Shown: positions 1-15,802, counted from the first letter of the stretch. The stretch: 64,000 bases of DNA from Cloeon dipterum (GCF_949628265.1 NC_088790.1:16930545-16994544), one strand, 5' to 3'. Numbers and translations are program-made. The notes: generated from the sequence alone by a model not told the origin.

Positions 1-1265
1 GGAAAGTAATCATAATTTCCCCTGTTTCTTGAGTAATCTGAAATTTGGAAATTGACGGTCTTGAGGCTCGACACCAAATTAAGAGACACATACCGAGCTG
101 TATGGAATACTGTTGGACCTCAGGATGTTGGGCGACAAGAGCGACGTCTTATGCCTCAAGAATGCTTTGCAGTTCTTGAAGTGATCCGGAAATAGGCCAG
201 CAGCGACACGCTCAAACCGGCGTCCATGCGACGGAGGTATGGCATACCAAGTCTTTGGGGCACCAAAATGCAGATAATTTATACTATACAGGTCCATATC
301 TTCTGTGTGCCAAGCGAATGTGGTCTTCCACATTCCGAAGTAAAGATATGCTGTATTGACACCCTCAATGTTGATTTTGTAGTCGTCGCCAACATAGTCC
401 AGGATTGAGCCAAGTTTGTTAATGTTCCAATTCTGCAGAATTAACAAAGATGGAAAACTTCATGGATAATTTGGCAGATTATTACCTCAAGGTTTTGGTC
501 CATCAACGAGCCGCTGACATCAGCGCCGTAGATTTGCTCACCGTAATTGAGATTTTTCCAATAGGCTCTTTCAACCTCTGCATTATCTCCCAGGGGCGGG
601 CGGTACCTACCAAAATTTGAGAGATTAAAGTTTGAAACATGAAACAATAAGCTGTTTCATAGAAAGCCAGCCAGATGCCAGATAAGATATTATTTCAGAG
701 GTTTAACTTTAGTCTGTAACGTACTTGCAGTATTTCACGGATTCGGCTAAATCCTTGTATTCACGAACAGTCATCGCTTTTTTCTGCAAGTTTATTTGCT
801 GGTAAGTACCCCCCATGCCATTTACAATCTGTGCGATTGGCGCAGGGATTTTAATGTCACCAATCTCCGACATGTCGTAAGTTCCACTACGAGGTTTCCA
901 TTCAGGCGGAGGAATAACCTGCGAAAATATTAATTAAGCTGGGTGAACTCTTGAATAAGCATAAACATTTCTGATCTGTTATTCTGCAATTAAAATACTT
1001 GCCGTCAACCATCTCACAAACAAAAAACCAGAATTTGAATTATATGTAACACAGTTCTAATTTTTAAAAAAAAAAATCGATACATTTTATTCGCAGTTCA
1101 TCAAAAAAGAATATTTTGCTCATGATAACTCACCTTCGCCAGACCTGCAAGGTGTGCGCCTTGGCTCTCCATGAATCGAACAAACTGGTTGAAATCTTTG
1201 AATTGTTCATAGCTGGGCCTGAATGTCATGATCTCTGGAACGCGAAACGAGTTTTTAGAGCCCAT
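1..1265 (-). CDS. Kdm4: KDM4-family JmjC histone lysine demethylase, N-terminal part (3' end beyond left edge)
   Basis: Fe(II)/2-oxoglutarate-dependent demethylase of trimethyl-lysine on histone H3 (K9/K36 in the family), acting in the nucleus. Coding exons on the minus strand are 1265-1134, 918-725, 606-486, 432-94 and 37-1 (cut by the window edge); all junctions are GT-AG and keep phase. Residues 12-44 match the JmjN region (IMTFRP, then [23 protein letters not shown]). Residues 149 onward are the JmjC core, with the metal-binding pair His191 and Glu193 in FAWHTED, aligned to His188/Glu190 of KDM4A. The third ligand (the HAGFNHGFN region), and the PHD and Tudor domains if present, lie outside the window. 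The start codon is chosen because it directly precedes the JmjN motif and is followed by a clean donor at 1133. A strong acceptor at 1297-1295 shows that the 5' UTR is spliced and that a noncoding exon lies upstream. Family assignment is secure; which paralogue (4A or 4B type) cannot be told from this part. Confidence 0.95.
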
Positions 1266-1938
1266 TTTGGCGGCCGGTTGCTGTCAGATAAGGGCTGAAA
1301 CAAAAGAAGATACATCAATTATTTATCAACAGTATATTATTTAACTCGTAAAATACATTGGAAAATATGAGATTCGACTTGCACTGGAAATTTTAAACTA
1401 GGATCTATCTGCACGTAACACATAAAATATTTATACGTAGTCTCCGTCACGTAATGACGGGTAGATCAGGATAGATGCGCATCCACTCTCTTATCTTGTG
1501 TCCACCATTTAGTGTATTGTGATTATTAGAGCAACACAGGAACACGTGCGTTGCAATACAATAAATGATTTTCGTAAGAACTACTATAATAAACAACGTA
1601 ACTTAGCCAAACAACTGATCATAGCAATACACACGGTAGTAATAAAATAATATCCATTTTCTTTCATCATAAAATTCAATATGGCGTTAATAAATATTGA
1701 GTAAAATAAATCCTCATGTAAGACGATTATCTCATTCTGTGCTTTTCGGGTTTCTCCTGTAGATTTTATAAATGAAAGGAACAATGAATTTAAGGTAAGA
1801 GGCAAGCGCCTCATCCAGCCTACCTCCACTCCAAAACGCGTGTGGCTTGTGAAAGGAAGTAATAATCGTAATAATATCCTTAACGCAAAAAAATATTGCT
1901 CAACACGTGTCAATGGCGTCCATGTGAGAATCCTAGCC

Positions 1939-1958
1939 GATTTTACCGATTTTACAGG
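1939..1958. promoter_or_regulatory. 20-bp sequence shared with the DTD upstream region
   Basis: GATTTTACCGATTTTACAGG occurs here and again, identically, at 50457-50476. Each copy lies a few hundred bases or less upstream of the start codon of a minus-strand gene (KDM4, DTD). It contains an internal near-repeat (GATTTTACC/GATTTTACA). It may be a core promoter or splicing element, or a fragment of a dispersed repeat; nothing here decides. Confidence 0.3.
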
Positions 1959-3499
1959 AGAATCACCTCGCTCACAGGTTCAATATTAGTTTATAAATAA
2001 GAACTAATTAGAGCAATTGAATAGAGAATTTAGCAAAGCTCTTGAGAATAAGACTGCAAACATTTTTCATAAGCTTAAAGAAGCACAAGCCACGCTACTT
2101 AGCACCAGAACGGAAGCAGACTGATTCTTTGTCACAATTATCACAATGCATCGAGAGATTATCATTTTCTTCCACGTATATTGTGTATTAAATAATTAAC
2201 ACAATTTGTTTAACCACACCAAATTTGTTACGGGCTGCGTACAGTCAAAGCCAACAAGGGATGCTTGGCTTCAGTGTTTCGTTTCCGACTGGTCCAGATT
2301 ATGACCGTTAAAAAATGTCGGTCAAGGAGGTAAATCAGGTGGATTGTGGGGGTGGTAAAATTCCGATCGTGAGGGAGGAAATGCTTCCGCTCCCCTATCG
2401 CTCCCCATCACAACACCACAAAACATGGCTTTGATTGAAAGATGACTGGTGTGGCCCGTTAAACTACATAGGTCTAAAAGCATTGCTCTGAAAACGGACA
2501 CGCTTTTAGACACGCGATTTTCCCCAACAACGTGTCTTAAATTCATTTCCAATCACGATCAGTGGTTAACTATCACAACCATTTCGTGCATTTTTACCTT
2601 TAAGTCTAAATTCAAGTGCAAAGAAATATAATAGCTCTAGCGTGTTGTCTGTTGGCCATTACGATTATGATATGTGAATCTTGGATGAATATTGTGAAAT
2701 ACATATCTATCAATCACCGTTGATTTGAAATTGCATAATATCTATGATAGAAATCTAACACAAATAAAAATATTGTTTAGGTTATGCTTTGTGATTCGGT
2801 CATAACAAAATGACTGATATGGCTGAAATTTCAGCTCTGAGAAAATATAATTAATTATGCATCATAAAATATTGTGTTCGGTAGCCCGATGGCGAGATTA
2901 AAATTGAAATGCGGAGATCAACAAATCTCAACTCATTTGAAGCATTTTGTTTCTTCGCAGCACGTGCGAATCCAAGCGAAGTACGTACGTACATAAATAA
3001 ACGGCAAGAAGAAGTGGTGGTGTTTGTTTTGAAGGAGATATGTAACGCAAACCTATGATACGTCACAACATGCAGTTTAATTTTGAATTTCGTGGACATA
3101 TAGCGTGGTTGTTGATAGCAAAAAGTTCGAAATGATACTCGCATTTTGTAAAACAACATTATGAAATCCCTTTAACTCTATTGAGTATAAACGCCCTTCG
3201 CCGCGTGAAGCAAAATAAGTCTAAGTGATGAATTATTTGCATGCAAGTTGGAAGCTGAAACACCTCATATTTTCAGATCTGTGAATTTCTGTTAATAACT
3301 GCCAAACCAACCTTTAAAATTTAGCGTGGTCTCGCTCCACTTGGTGTTCTCAAAAGGCTGGTCGAGGAATTGTTAACTCTTGTATGATATTACAAGATTC
3401 CCAGCTTTGTACAACTTCGATGATTGGAAGCGTACATCAACACACAAGCCACCATTGCTAAAACTTCATCCAGCTCGTACAAGGTCTCGAGTCTCGATA

Positions 3500-3581
3500 A
3501 TGCTTCACTCGGGCTCTTTCGGACAACAGTCGGCTGACATTTGGAATTTTTTTGTCAAAATCCAAGGAGAATTTTATGACG
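3500..3581 (+). CDS. Possible alternative first coding exon of the PKA catalytic subunit gene
   Basis: An open frame runs from about 3380 and ends at a good donor (GACG|GTATGT, exon end 3581) with one base carried over. That is exactly the phase needed to join PKA exon 2 (4767), replacing the 17-residue myristoylatable N-terminus. From the ATG at 3500 it would give 27 residues beginning MLHSGSFGQQSADIW and ending GEFYD, then VKEFLEKAKED. The stretch is less A+T-rich than its surroundings. PKA catalytic subunits in other animals do use alternative first exons. This is inference from ORF, donor and phase only, and the frame may be chance. Confidence 0.3.
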
Positions 3582-4638
3582 GTATGTCAGCTCTACTACA
3601 AAATTTTTACGTACCGGTTTTTTTGCTGGATAACACAACCGTTTTTATATGATATTTTGATTATTTTCAGAACACCACTGTTCTTTAAATAACAATACAT
3701 GCTTTATTTGATTTTAATTCATATTTTTTAAGTTGAGGTTGTTTAAAAATTGCAAAAGTGCTGAAAATATACATTTACCGGTTTTAAGTTAGAAGTAATA
3801 ACCTGCTATGAAATTGAAAGCTCCTTGGCAAGTATCGTCCTTGTTTCGTAAACTCGGTCCGAGTTTTCAGGAGTTTTGTTGTTTTTACCAAAGTTTTTCT
3901 AAACTGTATGAAGGTAAGAAGTGTTGATGTCCATTGTCCCTAAAAATTCCTCTAGGGATTTCTACCAATTTCTTTACTTGTGAGCATTAGCCCAGAAATC
4001 GCTCGATTGCTGTTGTCGGTCTGCTGGAACCCAAATCGTTGGTGGCCATCTTGCACACTTTTGTTTCCCTAATTTTTACATTTAGGTCCGAAATTAGATG
4101 GTCCAAGAAGTTGTCAATTTGATGTATGGTTTCTGAGTATCAGCTAGAAAAATTACTGCTTGTACTTTCGAGCAAGTGGAAAATCAGTTGTCTCAAGCAC
4201 TTCGTTCCGGTTGTCTTGAGTTTCTGCAATTCGCATCGGACGATTTGATCAGATCTAAATTCGTCAAATTCCCAACATTCCAAATCGTTGATTGATAGCA
4301 ATATAATTAATTTAATCTCCTGATAATGATAAAACTCGCAAGTTGTATTTCTTGTTCGTATCATATAATCTTCTGCAAACACACAATGCCAATAAGTTTG
4401 TTTCATTTCTCATCATCAGACATTTCCTTCGTGGTAAAGATGATAAGTTGGAGCGACTTATTCACGTTTATTTTATTGATTGCAGCAGTATGAAATGAAT
4501 ACAAAATGAATGTAAATTTTCTGTTCACTAGGTGCTCTGCATTGTGAAGAATTGAATTAAACAGAGGGATCTTATGGAGGCGAAGTAGCAGCGGAATTAA
4601 CTACGATTGGATATACATATATAAATAACTGAGACACG

Positions 4639-7404
<2,766 letters not shown>

Positions 7405-9409
7405 ATTGATCAGCCAAATGAAAACTATCTGTCTCCTCTACCTGCTTCAGACAACAAAAATCAGCACAGTTAACAAACCTGGTTAATTTCCAAGAGCAGC
7501 AGTCAATTTTTGCGAGGTCAATATCCTGATTTTATTGAGGCATCAGACTCTTGTTGATTGTTTTCTATTGGTTTTTTGTTGATTTTGCTTCTTGCTAGTA
7601 CAGTTGAAGAGAAAAGTGTACATAAAGTTATTATCATTACTATTCTACAAAATAGGGAGCAGAATTACACAAAGAAATGATGAAGTGCGCCTCACTGCGC
7701 GTAGCCTGTAACTCGTAATGGCACCAACTAGACTAATACACCTAAATTATTATTTATAATTTCTAAGCATGAGAAAGTAGATTTGTTTGTTGATGCAACT
7801 GTGTCTCGGAAGCTAATTTTTTTTAGTCAACGTGCATATCATATTTATTTCAACTTCAGACGGAGGTCCAATATACTTATTTCCTGAATGGGTTTTTTGA
7901 AGATCGGAAATTCTGTTGGTGGAAAAAGTTACATGCTTCTGAGGATTGATTGTATTTGGCTGTTCTGATTGTGAGTGAGTCTGGATTATGAGCGCAGCTT
8001 AACCATGTGATAATTTGGACAATTAGCCCTGTTAGAAAGTTGAAGAACATGTGGAGTATAACCTGTTTGCATATTGCGCTTGAGTTAACCTTATCACAAT
8101 AATTACTTGTTAAAATGTTTGCGATTGATTGCACTCGAGTCTCAAGCACAATAATTTACCATATTCAAAGCCATGAACTTTAGTTGTAGAGCCTTTCAAA
8201 TTACCATACTTGAATACCAAAGGTACCCTTATTTCACCTTCATTTTTTTGTGATTTTTGTCAAAAGCCTGCTGATATCAAGAGAAATTCGCACAACGGAA
8301 GTCCGTCTTGAATTCAATATTATCGTTTCTACAGTGCAAAGTCGTGCTCAATTTGGCCTACCATCATCAGATTTTACAAAAACATTTTTAAGTGGCATTC
8401 AGTGGTACTAAATTTTTTGTTACATCGAATGCGATTTCTTTAAAAAGAGAGACTCAACAAATGGTACAATTCAAGGAATTGAAAGAAAACTAATTCTAAT
8501 AACAAGGAAATCTTGATTTCAGCTGGTGCTTGAAAGCCAATTTTTAATATAATACATTTTATTTTTATTAAACCGTTCACATTAAGAATTTTGAAATTAA
8601 ATAAACACCTGCTAACGTGCTATTTAATTGATTGAAGAAGTTGAAGTAAATTTAATCTTATTAATTATTGATATGCCATTATTAGGTGGTGATGATGAAA
8701 AAATATTGTAACAAATCAATGCACTCATTGTGATGGGGTGGGGGTTTTTGGAATGATAGAAAAAGATGATTCTTGTTGAGCAAAATGTTGGTAAAATATA
8801 AACGAGAAACAACAAACATAGATGCCTAAAAAGAAATCTTGAGTGCGTTTTCTCTGCAGCGCTACATAAAAAGAATATATATCATGTATTCAGAGAGGAA
8901 ATGTTGCTTTTGAAGCTAGTTGAAAGACTTGAAAGTATAAAGCTAATAACTGTAAATCTATTCGCGCCAATTTTCTGATTAAATTGAAATGCTATAAAAG
9001 AGATGTATATCGTATAAAAATCAACTTATTTTCCTAGCAGTAAATTGAGAATCAAATTTCCGATAACAGTTAACCAGAAATTTTGTCAAACCATATACAA
9101 TAAATAAATGATAACTTAATAAATTGGATTTTATTCAAGTCATTCATGATCATAAGGTGAACATAATAAATCTGATATGTATGATATAAATATTGATTTC
9201 GGTAAATTTTAGGTATTCTATTTGTTTTTATGTAATGTCACATTATTTTCCTGGCAGTCAAAATAAGAGCTGGAACTTAAATAAAGATTTAATACATTTG
9301 GCAGTCACTAAACCTTCCGCAAATTAAAACAATTGGTCAGTAGCAGTGGCTTCATTTTAAATTGCAATTTATTGAAACAAATGCAGTTTGTTTTGAGTAA
9401 CGTTGTAAA
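7405..9409. other. PKA 3' UTR and convergent intergenic spacer
   Basis: A+T-rich noncoding sequence between the PKA stop and the 3' end of the GalT-like gene. AATAAA occurs at 8600-8605 and in several other places on the plus strand, so the PKA 3' end cannot be placed exactly. No gene, structured RNA or clear repeat was seen. Confidence 0.5.
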
Positions 9410-9415
9410 TTTATT
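9410..9415 (-). terminator. Polyadenylation signal of the GalT-like gene
   Basis: AATAAA on the minus strand, 56 bases downstream of the stop codon at 9471-9473; the nearest good signal for that gene. Confidence 0.5.
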
Positions 9416-9470
9416 ATAAATGAGAGCGAGATGACTAGGCTTCATAAACAAAGGCCACGTAAATTTGAAA

Positions 9471-12057
9471 TCACGGCCAAACCACCATTTTGCGTGCGAC
9501 TGAAGCGTCCGTGCTGTGCAGATAGTTGACCACTCTTTTTCTCAGGGCCCCAATCACTCTATACGGATCCACATTAACGTTGTTCACCTGAAACAACAGC
9601 GTGGTCAGTTGACTCCTTATTTGAGAAGTGAGCAGTGCAGGTCTCACCGAGTACAACTCTAAAGAGCTTATGTCGCTGTGCACGCTGCTGCAGTCACCTC
9701 TGGTGCCCATGCGCACCACAGCTGGGCTTCGGAGGTTCATCGACTCAGCGGGTGGCAATGCCAGTCCTGCGCTGAAGCAGTAGATGGACAGGTCGTGGTA
9801 GTAGGTCTGCACAGCCTGGTGCAATAGGGAGAAAAAGTCGACAGACGGTTCACCAGACAGGATGAACAGCTCGTGGTCTTTCTTTGATGTCTGCAAATGG
9901 AAAATTATAATTATTGTTAATTGATAGGTTCCAGTTTTAATGCATAAGAGATTTTATTGGCCACCATCTCCCAAGTGAACTATTCCATAACTATATTCCA
10001 GCAAATTGTTTTTAACTTGACTATTGCATCCGCTTGAATGCTTCTAGTAAGCTTTGATGGCTAGAATAATTTAAGATTGAGCTTGATAGCGCTGAAATTT
10101 AATTTTTCCTCTAATTTTGAAGAGTAAAAGACTTTTAAAGAAAAATGAAACATTTGGCTTCACTAGTTTAAAATAGGATTTTTCTCTCATTCAATCTCTT
10201 TAAAATAGTTAGTCATCAACTCCAGTTGGCATTACTTGTGGCAGAGCAAATTAAACTATTTAAAAACGATTTCTCACCAATGGAGCAACAGCCACTGCAG
10301 ACTTCAGTGTGACGGTGAGACCAAGGGCGTGGTGAATTTGGATGAGGTCATCCCAGTACTTGTTGCCTGTGTACTGATGGTACCTGCGCGCCGCTTCCTG
10401 CTGGACGTGGTGCGAGCCGTAATACTGATTCGGATCCATCATCGTGTGGATGTGCGGATGCACCTGTGATGCTCCGGCGTGCGGCAGGCTGTCCCAGATC
10501 AGATTTGGGTACCTGGAAAATTTACTGTGAAGACGCAAGAACAAGAGCAAGTGTTCGTACTTTGCGCTTGAATCGATGGAGTGGACTTTGTGGAACCATT
10601 TGAGGGAGGTGTTGAAAAGATCAAGGACCTCTTCTAGATTCAAGTCCACGGGGTTGTGTTTCTTGGTGAGAATAAGACCGTGCCACTTGTCCAGTTTGAA
10701 CGCATTAGCGGCGCTGACGGAATGCTTTCCCTCAATTCTGCGAAATTAAAAAGGAAACATGAAGGTTTGCAAAATGATCAAGCAAAATAAAAATTATGAG
10801 GACTTGTCTCATTTGGTCCAGATTATTATAAGGTTTAAGTCAGGTGTGTCATTTATTTTATCACCAATTTTTGAGCTGACAAACTACTAATCAATTTTTT
10901 ATGTCTCTACAAGAGAAAATTGACCAATTTTGATTTTTTTTCAGTAGTGAAATAGCCGCAGCGTCAAGACAATTATTTCAAGATTTCCTGCAATGTCAAA
11001 ACATTCAATATACTAATAGATTTCATGAAATCACACTTATTTTAAGACTACCACAAAAGTGACAAAACTTGTAAGATAACACAATTTGTTATATTCAATG
11101 AATCAACAATTATTGCATGATAAGCCCGAAATACAAGATTTAAAAAAAACTCGATAAAATTAATTGGTACGCTTGAATCTAGGCACTTCCCTGTGCAAGG
11201 AATTGGGAAACTCGCAGACTATTTTTTTGTATCCCGCTTCAACAAAAGAAATTATGGTAAGAATAATTCCACTTTTTAATAAACAAATAATATTCTATAC
11301 TTGTAGACAAAATATGGCTAGTTATTTGAGTTTTAAAATTATTAGTTTAGTTAATTGTTACCTTTCAAAGACATCTTCTGCAGTCATCTCACGAAAGTTA
11401 CAAAAATCGCATGAATTGTTGGTCGATGCTGCGAGCTTGCTGACATAGCTTTTCGAGTCCAGTCTGCCAGACGACCCTGAAGAGGGGCGCTTTGCCCTAA
11501 GGGGGTTGTAAACAGTGTGCTCCAAGCTGTAGAGATTTCTCACGTGGAAAACTGTCTGTTGGAAAGGGTAAGACACAGGGAAATCACTGCCTTGAATGAT
11601 ATCCATACCTGGTTGTAAACTTTAGAGACAAGTTTGTGGTCTCCTCCCATCCACTTCAGCACTTTGTCCTTGAACCTTGCAGGCAGGTGAAGCGCTCCTC
11701 GTCGCACACTAACTGAATACAAGTCTTGGTACTTGCCATACAAAATTTGGCACTTCCTGTCGATGGCCTGCGACCAGGACTGGAGATTTTCATCCAGGTT
11801 GGCAATCGAGGGTTTCAGGCCATCCTCAAAGCAGAGTTCCGAGTACTTTGTCTAACAAAAATATATTAACACGAGTTGTTTGAGACGCAAAAAAACTGTA
11901 ATAATACGTTTGAATGAAGGGTGTTGACATTGAAACTGTGGGCAATGTTGTGACTGTTGCTAGACGCGTGAGACTTGAAAAGGTACAAAATACAGCCCAC
12001 TCCTGCCAGGTACAGGCAGCATTGCATCAACAACCTTTTGTTTCGAAATAAGATCAT
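9471..12057 (-). CDS. Membrane-anchored galactose-1-phosphate uridylyltransferase-like (HIT-superfamily) protein
   Basis: Seven minus-strand exons: 12057-11908, 11851-11609, 11555-11362, 10737-10561, 10512-10278, 9890-9648 and 9587-9471, giving 452 aa. Residues 8-27 form one hydrophobic segment after a short basic tail (RNKR), a type II signal anchor, which suggests a Golgi or ER lumenal catalytic part. The body carries a CDFC pair (Cys180/Cys183), then the segment HSVSAANAFKLDKWHGLIL, and LPHAGASQVHPHIH with the HxH-type motif at residues 273-277. That pattern is the histidine-triad/GalT nucleotidyltransferase fold; the Cys pair resembles the zinc site of GalT. It is not the Leloir GALT itself. 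The substrate is unknown, so I give no symbol. The start is the first ATG before the anchor; an upstream frame opens only with TTG. The 60-nt last intron (9588-9647) is in frame and stop-free. Fold is fairly sure, function is not. Confidence 0.8.
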
Positions 12058-15000
12058 CCTTCCTTTCCAAGATCTTGCAGTTGCAAAAAAATGAGATTCT
12101 AAAATCAGATCTAATACACCTTCCAAAATTTCCTCATCAGGTTGTCAGCGCATGTTCTGAAAGAAAAATATGTCGATGAGGACCTTTCACTAGTGTTATA
12201 CAGTAAGGATTATAATTACGATTATCGCCTCTCAGCAGTCATGCAAAAATTGTGCAACCACAGCACGATTTGTTTGCGCTATTCACGCCAATTAACAACT
12301 CGTCACACCTTCATCGTCTCGGCAAAAATACATAAACTCTGCCTTCTGCGAATGGGAGCGGTCAGTTTTAGTGAAATCAGGTCCAACCCACGTAGATTAC
12401 TATCAAAGGTGCCGTACTCGCAAGCAACAACACACCAACGGAAACAACACTGGTGTCCGGAAACAGCAGCGAATTCGGACGCTGCCTCTTCCTCTTGTGT
12501 AATGCAGGTGTTGATTTCAAACTTGGCGCTGCAGTAGCAAAATACTTTCTGATTGGCGAATAGAGAGTGGGGTGTTTAAGGCTTCAGGAAAAAATATTTG
12601 CGGGGAACTTTTCAATGGCTATAAATTGTCCTGGGTTGGTGAGCGCATCGCTCAAATCATTTAAATTTTCATTGTCAAATTGATTGTTAAGCCTTTTCTT
12701 GCAACAAGGAAAATTGAGTTTGTTTGACATGCGCAATTTTACCACCGGCCACTGCAAGACGGAAAAATATATTTATCGTATTTATGACAGCGAGAAAATA
12801 AGAAATATATAGTTACGATAATTACTAGGTAATTCATAAATAAATTTAACTTTTAAACTGCCCTAACTACATACTCAGCTTGAGCGTTTACCCTCATAAG
12901 AGTACAAGCAACAACGCTGAAGCAACGATAGAATTCGCACGAGAGGATAGTTTTATTTTTTAGTGGATTTCGCGAATTTAATGAGTATTTTTTGTCCGTA
13001 AAGGAGCTGGCTGTTTGTGTTGCAATAGTGGCAAATTGAATCATATGGTAAGATAAGTATTAAAAATGATGGTTAGAAGAATTAGCATCTTTAGCGTTAG
13101 AGACGTCAAGACTGAAGAGAAGCGAGAGATATGTATGTTATTTTCGGTTTGCTTTAGCGTTTCTAATTTTAGGCCGCATATTATATATAATATATTGCAC
13201 CAGTTACGTGGCCTATTAAGAATTTTATACACTTTTTACCTTTGCAGCGCGACAGTTGACTTTACGCAACTATTATAATGTGAGTGACTGGCAATGGCAA
13301 TAAGTAGAGCTTTATTCGCACTTCAGTTGAACGGCACAATAAATTTCCTCGTAGATTAGGTTAATTATAGTAAAAAAAAAGGAAAAAAGCTATGAGTAGG
13401 AAATAATAAGCGCAAAACAGTACCTTTCCTGTGACGATTATAAATAATGGGCTTGAACAGGAAACCCATAATTAAAACCGATGGAAATTCCTATACACTC
13501 TTAAAAGAAATAAAAAAATCCTCAACCATAATTACACACGTATCATGCAAATTTCATTAAATTGCTTAGTTTGTTTTTCATTCAAAGAAGAAAACAAGTT
13601 TGTGCAAAAAAGCTAAATAAAATAATTTTGGAGATGATTTTTAAAAATTGGGATATAATTACTTTGGTGCTGAGTGGATTTTAGCTTTTATTCTTTGAAA
13701 GTTTAAACGAAAGTTAAATTTCAAGAGCTATTAATTGATTCATTTTATAACTTCGAGCCACTTGACTCGTTATTGTATTAATTTGATGGATCTTGATGCA
13801 CTTGCAATTTTTGTCAGATCAGTGCAATATTCAAAAAGCGCAATAGTGCAGGGCTCTATATGGCTGGTCAATTGAGCACGGACGCCGATACAATTCATCT
13901 GAAGTGGTCTGACTCAACCCGTCGTGTTGATTAGAATTATTATAGTAAAATCAGTTTTTTACGCGAGTGCTTACTGTATTTTTTTCTATTACATATCTCT
14001 GATTGTTAGTACTAACGTATTTTAAAATGAATAAATTGGTTTGGTCTGTTGGTATACGAGGGTCATTTCAGGGCATGATTGCGACTTCTCAAAAGAAATA
14101 AAATCGAATAAATAGCAAAATTATGTTTATATTTCGTCATTTCCAATATTTTGAAAAGTATAAAAGCAATTATTACAATCTATGCAATCTATTAAGTCAG
14201 TCAAATTGGTAAAAAATTATAAGAGGAAACTTGTTAGTTATTGCTTCATTTCTTCAAGAAAAAAACAACAAAATCCATTTACACTGCTGTGCAGTTATTA
14301 CGTTAATAATTGTTTCACTTCACAACTTTCAACAATTTTTAATGTCTTAATGCATGTGCAGTAAAAGAATTTGTTAACAATTAAAATATTATTTCATCAT
14401 GCGATTTTTGTCGTTACTGCGTTATCTCTGATGGATTTTTGTAGAAAATCCGATTCCAATTAAGTTTAAACCTGGTGTCCCTCGAAATATCAAATTCAAT
14501 CTACGAACTCAAGTGCGTTATTTGACAGGAAATATTTTGAAATAATATTCAATATTAAATGAGGGCGCGCAGTGAAAAAGGCGTCCTAAAACGCTGATTT
14601 AAAAGCATATATCGCCCAAATGAACTGGTAAAAAACAACCAAGACGTTAACAAAATGATTGAAAATGCAACTAAATTGTTGGTTTTTTTCATATAAGCTA
14701 TCGCAATCAATTTATGAAATAAGCTTTTATAGCTCGTAAAAAACGTGAAAATCTTAACATGGCATGAGATATTTTATGAAAATTGTAAATAGTACCGAGA
14801 ACATTTAAATTGAAAGCACATTATAATTTATTTTACCTGCCTAAGCATTCATTCCCAAAATCTCCTTGCAAGTTAGATTTCAACTTTGGCATCATTTCAA
14901 AGAAAAAATGAAATCTTTAATAAAAAAAAGGTGCAGAAAAATCATGCTCCAATTTTTTGTGGTTAAATTTCTGCTTGACAAAATAATACAAATACAAGCA

Positions 15001-15560
15001 TGAAATTAGACTTTGATTGTTTCTAAAAAATTGTTTGAGCTGTCAAAAACCTACTGAAGATTGCCGTGAAAAAATTATCTTTCAGGTAACTAATTTTTTG
15101 ACATTATTTCCCCTCTGAAACAGTGGCCACCTCGAAACTTTAAAATATCCCCCAAAATTTTTGAACCGCTGAAATTACATTTACCGTGAAATTTACCAAA
15201 ACTAGATCGCTTTTAATATTCAAATTAATTGGAGCAGTCATCGTGAAATAAATGACTGCTTTTTTAGTGGAAATTTAATGCGTGCGTCAATTTTAGAATG
15301 AAACAACTCAAAACCACAAAACATAATAAAACAATGCAATGTTGAGCTCGTAATAGAATAATAAAGGCTTTTTTGTTCTTAAAAAATAGAGAGATTTCCA
15401 ACGAAAATTAAACGTGTCACCGCCGAAAAAAATCTATATTTAATCATTTCCCGTGCGTAATAAAATTAACAAATTTGTCTATTTCACTAGAAAACGTCAC
15501 TAGAAGCTCTGACTGAGTGTTGGCCAAGCAAAATAAATGAAATAATCGGTTTGCATTGCG
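12058..15560. other. Head-to-head spacer between the GalT-like and MGLL genes
   Basis: The first 500 bases (to about 12560) are richer in G+C and are probably the promoter and 5' UTR of the minus-strand GalT-like gene. The 131-codon plus-strand frame there has no recognisable protein features. From 12.6 to 15.5 kb the sequence is strongly A+T-rich with no gene, structured RNA or clear repeat that I could support. Confidence 0.45.
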
Positions 15561-15802
15561 GTCACATAGTGCGCAGGCTTACGGTACGGTTGCCTGGTGC
15601 GTCGGCCGAAGTCGCGTGTCGTGTGTGTGCTGTGCAGTAGTCAAACAGGACAGATACCGCAGCAGCGCAGAGTGCGGAGCGCAGCAAAAAAGCAAAAGCG
15701 GCGCGCGGTTGCGGCTAGGCAGGCAGGTTGCATCAGGTACAAGTCGGGCCACAGCCACAGTCAGTCAGTCATCAGGCAGGTTCGCAGCGAGCAGCATCAG
15801 CC
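15561..15802 (+). promoter_or_regulatory. GC-rich promoter and 5' UTR of MGLL isoform A
   Basis: An abrupt G+C-rich, CpG-containing block directly upstream of the ATG at 15803, ending in a good start context (CAGCCATGG). The transcription start cannot be fixed, but the compositional step at about 15550 suggests it lies nearby. Confidence 0.5.

Larger units (their letters stand above)
1295..4638. other. Divergent intergenic region between KDM4 and PKA; no firm gene
   Basis: A+T-rich spacer holding the 5' noncoding exon(s) and promoter of KDM4 (minus) and those of the PKA gene (plus). The only items I can pick out are a 20-base sequence at 1939-1958 that recurs upstream of the DTD gene, a possible alternative first PKA exon ending at 3581, and a likely 5' UTR exon acceptor near 4560 just before the PKA start. 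That 5' UTR holds a short upstream ORF (MEAK, stop) starting around 4574. Other open frames here are short and have no coding character. Confidence 0.5.

Noticed and set aside
12142-12537. 131-codon plus-strand open frame
   Set aside because: Lies in the promoter and 5' region of the minus-strand GalT-like gene; composition and motifs give no sign of a protein, and no splice partner is evident.
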